64,000 nucleotides of DNA from Calothrix sp. HK-06 (GTDB taxonomy: Bacteria > Cyanobacteriota > Cyanobacteriia > Cyanobacteriales > Nostocaceae), in assembly GCF_001904745.1 (NCBI RefSeq), contig NZ_MRCD01000001.1, positions 207,876-271,875 on the forward strand. Direction: 5' to 3'. This document shows positions 10,015-18,819 of the stretch, piece by piece. Positions within the stretch are counted from its first letter, which is position 1. The number at the start of each line of letters is the position of its first letter. Below the pieces are notes generated by a model. It had not been told where the DNA came from and made no database searches. It was given only the letters and a program-made list of their open reading frames with translations. A program made the translations under genes and the position numbers.

Positions 10015-10040
10015 TACTGAGAATTTCTCAATTTTTTTTT
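10015..10040 (+). terminator. Intrinsic terminator just upstream of cobM
   Basis: A TGAGA/TCTCA stem-loop is followed by nine consecutive T residues, about 25 bases before the cobM ATG. It is too close to cobM to be its own promoter region and lies about 120 bases after the lgt stop. It may end the lgt transcript, a small RNA from the 9900-10010 interval, or act as an attenuator for cobM. A second inverted repeat, GCCCCAGAG/CTCTAGGGC, lies at 9931-9955. Confidence 0.6.
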
Positions 10041-10065
10041 CTAAAACTTCTATCTTTACAAAAAT

Positions 10066-10866
10066 ATGCGCGAATCTACGCTAGATATATGTAACAAAAA
10101 TAATAATAAATACCAAAAAAATACTGTATATATTATTGGTGCCGGACCAGGAGACCCAGAACTGTTAACGATTAGAGCTAAAAATCTCTTAGAACATGCT
10201 GATGTTGTTTTATTTGCAGACTCTTTAGTTCCATTTTCTATCCTGCAATTTTGTCGAGAGGATGCAGAAATGATTCCTACCGCGCGTCAAAGTTTGGAAG
10301 AGATTATCGAAGTGATGGTTGATAGAGTAAATTCGCAAAAGTTAGTAGTACGCGCACACTCTGGAGACCCCAGTTTGTACAGTGCTATTCACGAACAAAT
10401 GCAGCTTTTAGCTGAAGCTCATATTAATTTTGAAATTGTACCGGGTATTAGTGCTTTTCAAGCTGCTGCTGCAAAGTTGAAAGCTGAGTTAACGGTACCT
10501 GGTTTGGTACAGACTATTATTTTGACGCGCGTTAGTGGGCGAACAGAGGTACCATCATCTGAGGAGTTGGGTTCGTTGGCAGCGCATCAAGCTTCTTTGT
10601 GTTTATATTTGAGTGCGCGTCATGTGGAAGATGCTCAGGTTAAGTTGCTTAAATATTATTCTGCTGATACGCCTGTGGGTATTTGCTATCGGTTGGGATG
10701 GGATGATGAGAAAATAAGGGTTGTTCCTTTGGAGCAGATGGCTAGTTGTACGCGCGAGGAGAATTTAATTCGCACGACTTTATATATTATTAGTGCTGCG
10801 CTTGGTTCGCTTAATGCGCGTTCTCGTCTTTACCATCCTGAATATAATCGCTTGTTTCGCACATAA
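10066..10866 (+). CDS. cobM: Precorrin-4 C11-methyltransferase
   Basis: A 266-residue SAM-dependent tetrapyrrole methylase (CobM/CbiF) of corrin-ring synthesis, which methylates C11 of precorrin-4 or cobalt-precorrin-4. The family start motif VYIIGAGPGDPELLTIRA lies at residues 21-38, followed by VLFADSLVP, RAHSGDPSLYSAIHEQ and the VPGISAFQAAAA motif. Length and motif order match CobM rather than CobI or CobJ, and the ADSLVP text is typical of CobM. No other cobalamin gene is adjacent, as is usual in cyanobacteria where cob genes are scattered. No cobalamin riboswitch was recognised upstream, but an intrinsic terminator sits about 25 bases before the start. Confidence 0.93.
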   Translation: MRESTLDICNKNNNKYQKNTVYIIGAGPGDPELLTIRAKNLLEHADVVLFADSLVPFSILQFCREDAEMIPTARQSLEEIIEVMVDRVNSQKLVVRAHSGDPSLYSAIHEQMQLLAEAHINFEIVPGISAFQAAAAKLKAELTVPGLVQTIILTRVSGRTEVPSSEELGSLAAHQASLCLYLSARHVEDAQVKLLKYYSADTPVGICYRLGWDDEKIRVVPLEQMASCTREENLIRTTLYIISAALGSLNARSRLYHPEYNRLFRT

Positions 10867-10896
10867 AATCTATTCATATACGAAATAAAATCAATT

Positions 10897-11250
10897 ATGC
10901 CTTTAATCAAAATTCAAACATCAATTCCGGCGCCTGAAAAATCTGAAGTTGAAATAATGCTCAAAGGTTTATCGGCAAAGTTGGCGAAGCATACGGGGAA
11001 ACCTGAGTCTTATGTGATGACTTCTTTTGAGCCTGATGTACCAATGACGTTTGCGGGAAATACTGAACCTGCTTGTTATATAGAAGTTAAGAGTGTGGGC
11101 GCCATGAAAAGCGAGCAAACACAGGCAATGAGTCAAGATTTTTGTCAAGAAATTAACCAAGCTTTAGGTGTGCCGAAAAACCGTATATATATAGAGTTTG
11201 CTGATGCGAAGGGCTATATGTGGGGCTGGAATGGCTCGACATTTGGTTAA
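10897..11250 (+). CDS. MIF-like tautomerase (phenylpyruvate tautomerase family)
   Basis: A 117-residue protein of the macrophage migration inhibitory factor superfamily, trimeric enzymes using the amino-terminal proline freed by Met removal as catalytic base. The mature protein would start with Pro (MPLIKIQTSI), and the fold's conserved TGKPESYVMTSFEPDVPMTFAG and GVPKNRIYIEFADAKGYMWGWNGSTF blocks are present at full length. Cyanobacterial MIF homologues have low tautomerase activity; the physiological substrate is unknown. It starts 30 bases after cobM on the same strand, so they may share a transcript. Confidence 0.9.
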   Translation: MPLIKIQTSIPAPEKSEVEIMLKGLSAKLAKHTGKPESYVMTSFEPDVPMTFAGNTEPACYIEVKSVGAMKSEQTQAMSQDFCQEINQALGVPKNRIYIEFADAKGYMWGWNGSTFG

Positions 11251-11274
11251 TAATATGATTTTCGTTGTGTTGTT

Positions 11275-11302
11275 GTAGAGACTAAACATGTTTAGTCTCT
11301 AC
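11275..11302. repeat. Perfect 28-bp palindrome (GTAGAGAC family)
   Basis: Begins GTAGAGACTAAAC and ends with its exact reverse complement. It is one of the dispersed GTAGAGAC-ended palindromes of this window (8923-8950, 23840-23867, 25421-25472). Located after the MIF-like gene, it could serve as a transcript-end hairpin. Confidence 0.75.
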
Positions 11303-11368
11303 ATGTTTGTTTTGTTACTAAATTGGGAATCCTGAAGTGGAAGGGATATGAAACTTTAGGATTAATGT

Positions 11369-11920
11369 ATGTACGGATTAGTCAACAAAGGTATTCAAGA
11401 ACTTGTTTGTAGCCGTTTTGGTGAAGAAACTTGGCACCAAATAAAGCAAAAAGCAGAAATTGCAACAGATACTTTTTTGAGTATGGAAGCTTATCCAGAT
11501 GATTTAACGTATCGCTTAGTTGTTGCAGCTAGTCAAGTGTTAGATATATCTACTGCGTCTGTAATGGAAGCTTTTGGTGAGTTCTGGGTAAGTTATACCG
11601 GCAAAGAAGGTTATGGTGAGATGATGGATATGGGTGGTGACACGCTACCGGAATTTTTGGAAAACTTGGATGAACTGCACGCACGTATTGGGATAAATTT
11701 CCCTAAACTTGTACCTCCTTCGTTTGATTGTTACGAAGTTGAGGAAAATCAACTTGAATTACATTATCATTCTAGTCGCGAAGGGTTGGCGCCGATGGTT
11801 ACAGGACTAGTTAAGGGTTTGGGGCAAAAATTTGATACTGAGGTTAAGGTTACTCAAACTACTAGTCGTGAGCAAGGTTCGGAACACGACACTTTTGTAA
11901 TTGAGTACAAGCCTAACTAG
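11369..11920 (+). CDS. H-NOX heme nitric oxide/oxygen-binding sensor
   Basis: A 183-residue stand-alone H-NOX (HNOB) protein, which binds heme and senses NO and sometimes O2. It shows the family start MYGLVNKGIQELV, the predicted proximal heme ligand His104 in DELHARIG, and the diagnostic YxSxR motif that holds the heme propionates at Tyr133-Ser135-Arg137. It is followed 13 bases later by a histidine kinase with an HNOBA domain, the standard partner arrangement in which H-NOX controls kinase autophosphorylation. The two are almost certainly one operon. Confidence 0.95.
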   Translation: MYGLVNKGIQELVCSRFGEETWHQIKQKAEIATDTFLSMEAYPDDLTYRLVVAASQVLDISTASVMEAFGEFWVSYTGKEGYGEMMDMGGDTLPEFLENLDELHARIGINFPKLVPPSFDCYEVEENQLELHYHSSREGLAPMVTGLVKGLGQKFDTEVKVTQTTSREQGSEHDTFVIEYKPN

Positions 11921-11933
11921 TACTATTAAAAAC

Positions 11934-13361
11934 ATGATTGTTCGAGCCTTTAGCTTGGCGCCAGAATTGTTTGCGCGCAGCTTTCCTTTTCATATTATTT
12001 TAGACTGCGAATGCAAAATTTTGCAGGTTGGAGAGGTGTTGCTGCGTATTCATCCAGAGAATTTAATTGGCTGCTTTCTTGACCAACATTTCAAAATTAT
12101 ACGTCCTGCTATAAAGGGGGCGCCTGATTTTGCTACAATTAGCAAACAGTCGCGTTCATTATTTTTGCTAGAATCATTACATAATGGAATACAGCTAAAA
12201 GGGCAAATGATTCCTGACCAAGAACAGGGTGTAATTTTTTTTCTATGTTCGGTTTGGGTTACAGAAACAAATGCACTTGCTAAATTTGGTCTAAAGCTAA
12301 AATATTTTGCAATTCACGACCCAATTATTGATTTTTTATTTTTATTACAAGGTCAAAATACAGCTTTAGAAGATGCAAAAAAGCTTACTATTGAATTAAC
12401 CCAAAAACAAGAGGAATTACAACAAGCACTTACAGTTCAAGAAGTATTAGCGCAGACTGCTGAAGCGCAAGCACAAAAATTAGAACAGTGTCTATTAGAA
12501 TTACAGCGAACTCAATCACAGCTAATTCAAACTGAGAAAATGTCAAGTCTAGGTCAACTAGTAGCTGGAATTGCCCATGAAATTAATAATCCAGTTAACT
12601 TTATTCAAGGTAATGTTAATTATATAGAAGAGTATATCCAATCTTTACTTAGTTTGCTTTATTTATATCAAAAATATTTTCCATTACATCCAGAAATTGA
12701 AGAATTTACAGAAGAATTAGATTTAGAATATATAATTCAGGATTTATTCAAAATTTTGTCTTCAATGAAATTAGGAGCTATGAGAATACGCGATATTGTT
12801 TTATCACTAAGAACTTTTTCACGTCTTGATGAAGCTGAGATGAAACCTGTTGATATTCATCAAGCCCTAGATAGCACATTATTAATTTTATCACATAAAT
12901 TTCAAAAGCAATTAAATTATTCTGGTATAGAGATAATTAAAGATTATGGTAATTTACCATTAGTTGAATGCTATGCTTCTGAGATAAATCAGGTATTTTT
13001 CAATATCCTTACTAATGCGATTGACATCTTACAAAATAATATAACTTTAGATTCAGCAAAAATTATTATTAAGACTTGTTTAGATTGTAATTTAGTTTGC
13101 GTAAGTATAAAAGATAATGGAGTTGGAATCGATGAGAAATTGCGCTCGAAAGTATTTGACCCATTTTTTACGACTAAACCAGTAGGTCAAGGGACAGGTT
13201 TAGGATTATCTATTTGTTATCAAATCGTCGTCGATAAACATCACGGTCAGCTTGATTGTATTTCAATACCTGGGCACGGGGCAGAGTTTATCATCAAAAT
13301 TCCTTTGCGCCAAAGTATTCAAGCAAACCACGTTCATTGTGTGCAAAAAGTTCTACCATAG
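11934..13361 (+). CDS. HNOBA-domain sensor histidine kinase, partner of H-NOX
   Basis: A 475-residue cytoplasmic histidine kinase. Residues 1-130 look like an HNOBA domain (RSFPFHIILDCECKILQVGE ... IRPAI), which docks H-NOX proteins. A coiled coil (about 130-195) leads to the H-box with His215 in GIAHEINNPVNF, then an N box (NQVFFNILTNAIDIL), a DNGVGID G1 box and a GQGTGLGLS G2 box. I chose the ATG at 11934, because an upstream in-frame TTG at 11901 would lie inside the H-NOX gene. No receiver or output gene is adjacent, so the response regulator must be elsewhere. The kinase core resembles that of the large hybrid kinase at the start of the window. Confidence 0.9.
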   Translation: MIVRAFSLAPELFARSFPFHIILDCECKILQVGEVLLRIHPENLIGCFLDQHFKIIRPAIKGAPDFATISKQSRSLFLLESLHNGIQLKGQMIPDQEQGVIFFLCSVWVTETNALAKFGLKLKYFAIHDPIIDFLFLLQGQNTALEDAKKLTIELTQKQEELQQALTVQEVLAQTAEAQAQKLEQCLLELQRTQSQLIQTEKMSSLGQLVAGIAHEINNPVNFIQGNVNYIEEYIQSLLSLLYLYQKYFPLHPEIEEFTEELDLEYIIQDLFKILSSMKLGAMRIRDIVLSLRTFSRLDEAEMKPVDIHQALDSTLLILSHKFQKQLNYSGIEIIKDYGNLPLVECYASEINQVFFNILTNAIDILQNNITLDSAKIIIKTCLDCNLVCVSIKDNGVGIDEKLRSKVFDPFFTTKPVGQGTGLGLSICYQIVVDKHHGQLDCISIPGHGAEFIIKIPLRQSIQANHVHCVQKVLP

Positions 13362-13391
13362 GATATGCAACGTGTTAACTAGTGATTTGTT

Positions 13392-14459
13392 ATGTCTGTC
13401 TCGCTAAAAGGTTCTACCCAAGAACAACCACGAAGTACTATATCTATTCCACCATTACTCGGCGCCAATGTGGACGAGTTGACGAGTTGGGTGGTTCAAG
13501 AGGGGCAACCTGCATTTCGTGGTAAGCAGTTGCATGACTGGATTTATAATAAAGGTGTGCGAACGCTAGCTGATATTTCAGCGTTTCCTAAACAATGGCG
13601 TGCAGAACTAGCTAATATTCCCATTGGACGTTCGACAGAACATTTCCGTTCGGTTGCTTCGGATGGGACAATAAAATATTTACTGCGACTTGATGATGGG
13701 CAAATAGTTGAAACGGTTGGTATCCCTTCTGATAAACGTCTCACAGTGTGCGTATCGACTCAAGTCGGTTGTCCTATGGCGTGTGACTTCTGTGCTACAG
13801 GTAAAGGTGGGTTTAAGCGTAACCTTACACGTGCAGAAATTATAGACCAAGTTTTAACGGTACAACAAGATTTTCAGCGCCGCGTTAGCAATATAGTATT
13901 TATGGGGATGGGTGAACCGCTATTAAATATAGATAATGTTTTAGGCGCCATTCATTCTATAAATAAAGATATTGGGATTGGACAGCGTAATCTTACAGTA
14001 TCAACAGTTGGTATTCGTAACCGTATTCGCCAATTTGCCCAAAACAATCTGCAAGTTACTTTAGCAGTAAGTTTACATGCTCCTAATCAAGAACTACGTA
14101 CACAATTAATTCCTAGTGCCCATTCTTACCCTATTGAAGATTTACTTGCTGAGTGCCGTGAATATGTAGAAATAACTGGGCGCCGAGCTACGTTTGAATA
14201 TATATTACTTGCGGAAGTGAATGATTTGCCTGAACACGCATTGGAATTATCAAGGCGCCTGCGCGGTTTCCAAAGCCATGTAAATTTAATACCCTATAAT
14301 CCGATTAGCGAAGTAGATTATCAACGTCCGAAAACTGAACGTATTAATAATTTTGTTAAGGTTCTCAAAGATAAGCATATTGCTGTGAGTGTTCGTTATT
14401 CGCGAGGTTTGGAAGCTGATGCTGCTTGTGGGCAGTTGCGGGTTAATAAGGTTGGTTAA
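13392..14459 (+). CDS. rlmN: 23S rRNA (adenine-2503-C2) methyltransferase RlmN
   Basis: A 355-residue radical SAM enzyme that methylates C2 of A2503 in 23S rRNA and A37 in some tRNAs. The [4Fe-4S] motif is Cys127-x3-Cys131-x2-Cys134 in [15 protein letters not shown]. The GMGEPLLN motif follows, and the second catalytic cysteine region reads [14 protein letters not shown] ([10 protein letters not shown]) at the C terminus. The DWIYNKGV block at the N terminus is typical of RlmN/Cfr. Full length; the start ATG lies 30 bases after the kinase stop. Confidence 0.97.
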   Translation: MSVSLKGSTQEQPRSTISIPPLLGANVDELTSWVVQEGQPAFRGKQLHDWIYNKGVRTLADISAFPKQWRAELANIPIGRSTEHFRSVASDGTIKYLLRLDDGQIVETVGIPSDKRLTVCVSTQVGCPMACDFCATGKGGFKRNLTRAEIIDQVLTVQQDFQRRVSNIVFMGMGEPLLNIDNVLGAIHSINKDIGIGQRNLTVSTVGIRNRIRQFAQNNLQVTLAVSLHAPNQELRTQLIPSAHSYPIEDLLAECREYVEITGRRATFEYILLAEVNDLPEHALELSRRLRGFQSHVNLIPYNPISEVDYQRPKTERINNFVKVLKDKHIAVSVRYSRGLEADAACGQLRVNKVG

Positions 14460-14480
14460 ATATTAATATAATTGTGTTTG

Positions 14481-14502
14481 GGACGGGCAGGATGCCCGTT
14501 CC
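14481..14502. repeat. GGGCAGGATGCCC-type hairpin
   Basis: An inverted repeat built on ACGGGCAGGATGCCCGT between two convergent genes. The same GGGCA...TGCCC class recurs at 17461-17519, 22240-22310, 43888-43916, 45867-45936, 49548-49572 and 62684-62710, always between genes and often after a stop codon, so it may act as a transcript-end hairpin. Confidence 0.65.
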
Positions 14503-14534
14503 ACAAGATAATTTTGTTTAATTAGGCTTAAAAA

Positions 14535-15503
14535 TTAAGGTTGTGTCATTTCTAATAGTCCTTGTTGGCGTGAGATAACTGGTGTGTAACCGAGTTCGCG
14601 TCGTGCTTTTGTATCATCTACGGTAACTTCAGAACCTATCATAGATAAGGCTGTTCGAGTGACTGGAGGTGAACCTTTGAGGTTTAATAAATTCCAAGCA
14701 GTCTCTAAACTCCATGCAAATTTCCAAACTAACCAATGCGGTATGCTAAGTCTTCCTGGCTTAACTCCTTGAGTTCTGACTAGCTCTGTAATAAAGCTGC
14801 GGAACTCTGCAGGTTCACCGTCGGTAATAAAGTAAATTTCACCTCCCTTTCCTCGCTCTGCTACACAAATAAGTCCTTCACACAAGTTTTTGACGTGGCA
14901 GGTAGAAATAAGATAGCGACCTCCAGATATCCAAGCAAAGTCACCATTACGCATAGCTTTGACAAAGCGTGCCATTAATGTTGTGTCTCCTTTTCCCCAG
15001 ACAAAACGAGGACGAACTACCATTGTTGTGAGTTCATTTGAATTTGCTTCAACAACCTTTTTCTCTGCAATTGCTTTGGTGAGTGCGTAATAACCTAATT
15101 GTTTTGCTGGAAGAGGGTGAGTTTCAGTCGCATTGATGATTGGTTTTCCTCCTATCAAAACAGCGTCGGTGCTTACATAAACAAGGCGCCGTACACCTGT
15201 TGCTCTTGCTGCTGCAATGATTTGCTCTGTTCCATTGATATTAACTTTCTGAAAATCTTCTAAAACTCCCCAATCATCTACCTTTGCAGCTGCGTGAAAG
15301 ACTACTGCACATCCTGACATTCCAGACTTCAGTGCTTCTAAGTCATTGATATCCCCGCTTATGGGAGTGGCGCCGCAATCTCTTAAAATAGGAATTTCTG
15401 ATTCCCATTTGACGAGCGCGCGTACTTCAATACCTTGTTGAACAAGATTTGTAATTAGGTTACGTCCAACAAATCCAGAACCACCAGTTACAAAAACACG
15501 CAT
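14535..15503 (-). CDS. NAD(P)-dependent extended SDR (epimerase / 3-beta-HSD-like)
   Basis: A 322-residue extended short-chain dehydrogenase. The Rossmann motif is TGGSGFVGRNL at residues 6-16, the catalytic Tyr-x3-Lys reads YYALTKAIAEKK, and a conserved VSTDAV segment supplies the serine. The C-terminal half resembles 3-beta-hydroxysteroid dehydrogenase and sterol-4-carboxylate dehydrogenase-like proteins rather than classical sugar epimerases. Substrate unknown. It is transcribed alone, towards rlmN. Confidence 0.85.
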   Translation of the reverse strand: MRVFVTGGSGFVGRNLITNLVQQGIEVRALVKWESEIPILRDCGATPISGDINDLEALKSGMSGCAVVFHAAAKVDDWGVLEDFQKVNINGTEQIIAAARATGVRRLVYVSTDAVLIGGKPIINATETHPLPAKQLGYYALTKAIAEKKVVEANSNELTTMVVRPRFVWGKGDTTLMARFVKAMRNGDFAWISGGRYLISTCHVKNLCEGLICVAERGKGGEIYFITDGEPAEFRSFITELVRTQGVKPGRLSIPHWLVWKFAWSLETAWNLLNLKGSPPVTRTALSMIGSEVTVDDTKARRELGYTPVISRQQGLLEMTQP

Positions 15504-15940
15504 TATTTTATCTCCTAAAATTTAGTATGCTTACTTTTTGGGACTTACTTTTTACAATTTATTGCCACCGACTTACATGAAAGTTATTTCACGGTTATTG
15601 CTCCCCAATGCAATTAGCCGTAAAATCAATTTAAATTCTAGAAACCCGGAATACACGTTGAAATGTTGTAATCAAAATGAATATTTGGCGTAGAAACCGG
15701 GTTTCTATATTTGAGTAGTAGGAAATTATTCCTATATAACAACAGCTAGAATTTTGTATGAAGTTAAAGTCTATCTCAACATTACTTATTACAACCGCAG
15801 CTATTATTACAATTGCATAATTAATACATGTACAAATACAACAAAGTAATTGTCAATCGTCTGGAAATAGCCTTTTCCAGGCGTTGGCTATACTAAAAAT
15901 TACTGAGTATTACTTTGAATCTTGTATTTGATTGAAAAAT
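15504..15940. other. Gene-free spacer with repeats between divergent genes
   Basis: About 430 bases between a leftward SDR and a rightward HD protein. It holds a copy of the paired AGAAACC repeat (15638-15707) and a small CTGGAAA/TTTCCAG hairpin (15861-15880). Otherwise AT-rich; no further gene or RNA was recognised. Confidence 0.55.
15638..15707. repeat. Paired AGAAACCCGGTTTCT repeat, copy 1
   Basis: Two copies of the near-palindrome AGAAACCCGGTTTCT start about 53 bases apart; the left one here is degenerate after AGAAACCCGG. Similar pairs are at 21318-21386, 34444-34527, 43476-43543 and 45339-45405. All five lie between genes. The inner sequence often contains AAATTGTTGT-like and CGTAGAAA-like text, so the unit, not only the ends, seems conserved. 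Confidence 0.75.
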
Positions 15941-16528
15941 ATGACGCAAAACTCCAAATTAACATCCCGTTTTGAAGCTGCATTAGTATATGCAACCCAA
16001 CTTCATGCCACTCAAGTACGTAAAGGTAGCGGTATTCCTTATATCAGTCATTTATTGAGTGTGGCAGCATTGGTACTAGAAGACGGGGGTGATGAAGATG
16101 AAGCTATCGGCGCCTTGCTTCATGATGCAGTTGAAGACCAAGGAGGCGCCAAAACTCGTGAAGAAATTCGTCTTCGTTTTGGTGATAAAGTAGTAGATAT
16201 CGTGGATGGATGTACAGATGCGGAAGTAATACCAAAACCACCTTGGTTTGAACGCAAACAAAAATATATTGATAACTTACGGTATGCTTCACAATCGGTG
16301 AGACGAGTCTCGCTTGCAGATAAATTACACAATGCACGTTCAATATTAGCAGATTGGTATAAAACAGGGGAAGCGGTTTGGAGTAAATTTAAAGGTGGCA
16401 AAGAAGGAACGCTTTGGTACTACAGCAGTTTGCTAACTATTTATAAAGAAGCTCAACCAGGTTTTTTAACTGATGAACTAGAGAGAGTAGTGACGCAGTT
16501 AGAAGAGACTAGTGGTGTGTGTAATTAG
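15941..16528 (+). CDS. HD-domain hydrolase, MESH1/SpoT-like
   Basis: A 195-residue single-domain HD protein like the hydrolase half of RelA/SpoT and small alarmone hydrolase MESH1, which remove the 3'-pyrophosphate of (p)ppGpp using Mn. Visible metal and active-site motifs: ATQVRKGSGIPYISHLLSVA, LLHDAVED (His61-Asp62) and SLADKLHNARSI. No synthetase, TGS or ACT domain follows. I chose the ATG at 15941 over an upstream TTG at 15932. Activity on (p)ppGpp is inferred from family; other nucleotides are possible. Confidence 0.85.
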   Translation: MTQNSKLTSRFEAALVYATQLHATQVRKGSGIPYISHLLSVAALVLEDGGDEDEAIGALLHDAVEDQGGAKTREEIRLRFGDKVVDIVDGCTDAEVIPKPPWFERKQKYIDNLRYASQSVRRVSLADKLHNARSILADWYKTGEAVWSKFKGGKEGTLWYYSSLLTIYKEAQPGFLTDELERVVTQLEETSGVCN

Positions 16529-16734
16529 AAAGAATGCAATGAGTTCAAATTGATAGATGTTCACAAATTTTGGTTTAATTCAATAAATTAACTAATACTT
16601 TTGATGTATATGTTTAATATATAAATATCACTACAGGCAGAGGATTAAGCTTGATATTTTTAGTCAAATAGAATGCGAGTTTAGTCAATTTTAACTGATT
16701 TTTTCACAGCAGTACACGCATAGGAAATTTAGAC

Positions 16735-17439
16735 ATGTTTTTTCATAAGAAAGACCCGATTCATACTGTAAAGATTGATGAACCAAATCCTCGTTTTGCT
16801 CAATTACTTTTAGAGCAATTTGGTGGCGCCACTGGAGAATTAACAGCAGCTTTGCAATATTGGACACAATCGTTCCACTGCGAAAATGCAGGAATTCGGG
16901 ATATGCTGCAAGATATTGCATTAGAAGAGTTTGGACATTTAGAAATGGTGGGCAGAATGATTGAAGCTCATACTAAGAATGTTGACCAAACCGAAGCATA
17001 TAAAAGTACTCTATTTGCGGTGCGCGGTGTGGGACCTCATTTGCTAGATAGTCAAGGTAATACTTGGACTGCCAGCTACGTTAACGAAGGTGGTGATGTA
17101 GTGCGTGATTTACGAGCTAACATTGCCGCTGAAGCTGGCGCCCGTCAAACTTATGAAGAGTTGATTAAGCTATCTACCGATGAAGGTAGTAAGAAAACAT
17201 TAGTACATTTGTTGACACGAGAAATTTCTCACACGCAGATGTTTATGAAGGCACTAGATTCTTTAGGTAAGCTAACTGACCCAATGTTTGGTAATATTCA
17301 ACCTGATAATACAGTTGATATTTACTATAATTTGTCTTCTGGGAGTCAGGAAAATGGTGTAAACCAAGATGAACGCGGTCCTTGGAACTCTGAGCCAACA
17401 TTTAAGTACATCGCTGACCCAATTCAGGCTGGTTCGTAA
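16735..17439 (+). CDS. Manganese catalase
   Basis: A 234-residue non-heme, di-manganese catalase that turns H2O2 into water and oxygen in the cytoplasm. The four-helix bundle metal motifs are present: GGATGELTAALQYWTQ (first Glu), ALEEFGHLEMV (Glu and His), AEAGARQTYEEL (Glu) and REISHTQMF (His). An AGGA ribosome-binding sequence lies about 10 bases before the ATG. The C terminus, with PWNSEPTFKYI, is typical of the cyanobacterial branch. Heterocystous cyanobacteria often have two such enzymes (KatA and KatB of Anabaena); which one this matches is not clear, so no symbol is given. Confidence 0.95.
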   Translation: MFFHKKDPIHTVKIDEPNPRFAQLLLEQFGGATGELTAALQYWTQSFHCENAGIRDMLQDIALEEFGHLEMVGRMIEAHTKNVDQTEAYKSTLFAVRGVGPHLLDSQGNTWTASYVNEGGDVVRDLRANIAAEAGARQTYEELIKLSTDEGSKKTLVHLLTREISHTQMFMKALDSLGKLTDPMFGNIQPDNTVDIYYNLSSGSQENGVNQDERGPWNSEPTFKYIADPIQAGS

Positions 17440-17460
17440 GTTTTTCCAATAACTTGCAAT

Positions 17461-17519
17461 TGTGGAATGGGCATCTTTGCCTGTTCCGTATTTAAGGGCG
17501 GGCAAGGATGCTCACCCCT
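17461..17519. repeat. Double GGGCA-type hairpins after Mn catalase
   Basis: Two consecutive imperfect inverted repeats, GAATGGGCATC...GCCTGTTCC and GGGCGGGCAAGG...CACCCC, lie between the convergent Mn catalase and WG-repeat genes. A near copy is at 22240-22310 after hetI. Confidence 0.6.
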
Positions 17520-17540
17520 TCAGCAAAATTTTACTAAGTG

Positions 17541-18587
17541 CTAATTGGTGGGGTTCCAGATGAATTCACCTTGCTTATTGATATAACCGGCGCCACCACG
17601 GGCGTACACTAAAGCTAATTCATCTGTGAATGCGAGTGCTAAATCAAATTGCGGTGGAATAACCATTTTTCCGGTTTTGTCAATGAAGCCATATTTATTG
17701 TTGACTTTCACTGCTGCTAACCCTTGCGAGAAATTTGTGGTTTTATCATATTGTGCAGGAACTACCATTTCACCCTTCGCATTGACAAAACCCCATTTTT
17801 GCCCAACTTGAACTGCTGCTAAACCTTCGGTAAATTCCCAAGCATCGTTGAACAGAGGTTTTATAACATATTTACCTGATTGGTTAATATATCCGTATTT
17901 ATCGTTTACTTGAACTGCTGCTAAACCTTCGGTAAATCTCAAAGTGCTTTCAAACTCAGGTTGAATGACTATTTGACCATCAACATTAATATATCCCCAC
18001 TTATTACCTACTTGCACAGCAGCTAGTCCTTCGTTAAAATGCAAAGCTGCTTCAAACTCCGGTTTAATTACTGTTTTACCTGTGTAATCAATATATCCCC
18101 ATTTATCGTCTATTTGTACTGCTGCCATTCCATTTCTAAAAGCTAAGGCGCCATCATATTGCGGTTGAATTACAACTTTTCCTTCAGAGTTAATAAATCC
18201 GTATTTATCTTTAATTAAAACTAATGCTACACCGTTTGCAAAAGCATATGACAAACGGTATTTTGGCGAAATTACTTTTTTACCTTTCGTATCTATATAA
18301 CCATATTGTTCGCCAACTTTTACTTGTGCTAACCCATCAATAAAACCCCAAGCTAAATCATACTGTGGAGGGATGACTATTTTTCCATTTTGATTAATAA
18401 AACCGTATTTACCATTCTGGACAATACGATATAGTGGGGATGAAGTTTGATTATTTCTTGATAAGTAATTGGTTTTATTTTCATAGTTACTTTTGAGTGT
18501 CAATGCTGTTACTTGCTGGTCGTAGCAGCTAACATTTATGGCGCCGAAAACAGCCATATATATTGATAATGCCTTAATTTGCTTCAT
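17541..18587 (-). CDS. WG-repeat protein, probably exported
   Basis: A 348-residue protein made almost wholly of WG (KWG) repeats from residue 55 onward. I count nine units of the form (K/E)(Y/W)G(F/Y)I(N/D)xxGKxVIxPQ(Y/F)D, the last degenerate (GGAGYINKQGEFIWNP). The N terminus has a short hydrophobic segment (ALSIYMAVFGAINVSC) that could be a signal or weak lipoprotein peptide. WG repeats are thought to be protein-binding scaffolds of unknown specificity. Because of the repeats the copy number may vary between strains. Confidence 0.85.
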   Translation of the reverse strand: MKQIKALSIYMAVFGAINVSCYDQQVTALTLKSNYENKTNYLSRNNQTSSPLYRIVQNGKYGFINQNGKIVIPPQYDLAWGFIDGLAQVKVGEQYGYIDTKGKKVISPKYRLSYAFANGVALVLIKDKYGFINSEGKVVIQPQYDGALAFRNGMAAVQIDDKWGYIDYTGKTVIKPEFEAALHFNEGLAAVQVGNKWGYINVDGQIVIQPEFESTLRFTEGLAAVQVNDKYGYINQSGKYVIKPLFNDAWEFTEGLAAVQVGQKWGFVNAKGEMVVPAQYDKTTNFSQGLAAVKVNNKYGFIDKTGKMVIPPQFDLALAFTDELALVYARGGAGYINKQGEFIWNPTN

Positions 18588-18682
18588 AATTAATTAAACC
18601 AGTCCAGAGATACTAACAGATTGATTATGCTTCTCAACTGTGACATGATGTGTAAAAAATTTGTTTCTCGCGGAAGAAAATT

Positions 18683-18713
18683 GGCAACGGATTATTAACG
18701 GATGTAACGGACG
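18683..18713. repeat. AACGGATGT-family repeat
   Basis: A short stretch with GGCAACGGAT followed by TAACGGATGTAACGGA. The same GGCAACGGATG / TAACGGATG text occurs at 31961-32091 (with four tandem 9-mers) and 52093-52120, so it is a dispersed intergenic family. Confidence 0.6.
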
Positions 18714-18819
18714 ATTAATTCGTGAAAAGAGGCGCTTGACGGTACTGACTATGGTACCTTTCTACTAGTAGTTACTAACTATAGTGTAAAATTAAGATAC
18801 TCCCAAACACACATAAGGT

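Noticed and set aside
9960..10065. Cobalamin riboswitch before cobM
   Set aside because: The conserved B12-box text was not found; only a terminator hairpin is present.
16076..16401. Three leftward frames opposite the HD hydrolase gene
   Set aside because: They lie wholly antisense to a gene with clear HD motifs and have no recognisable features.
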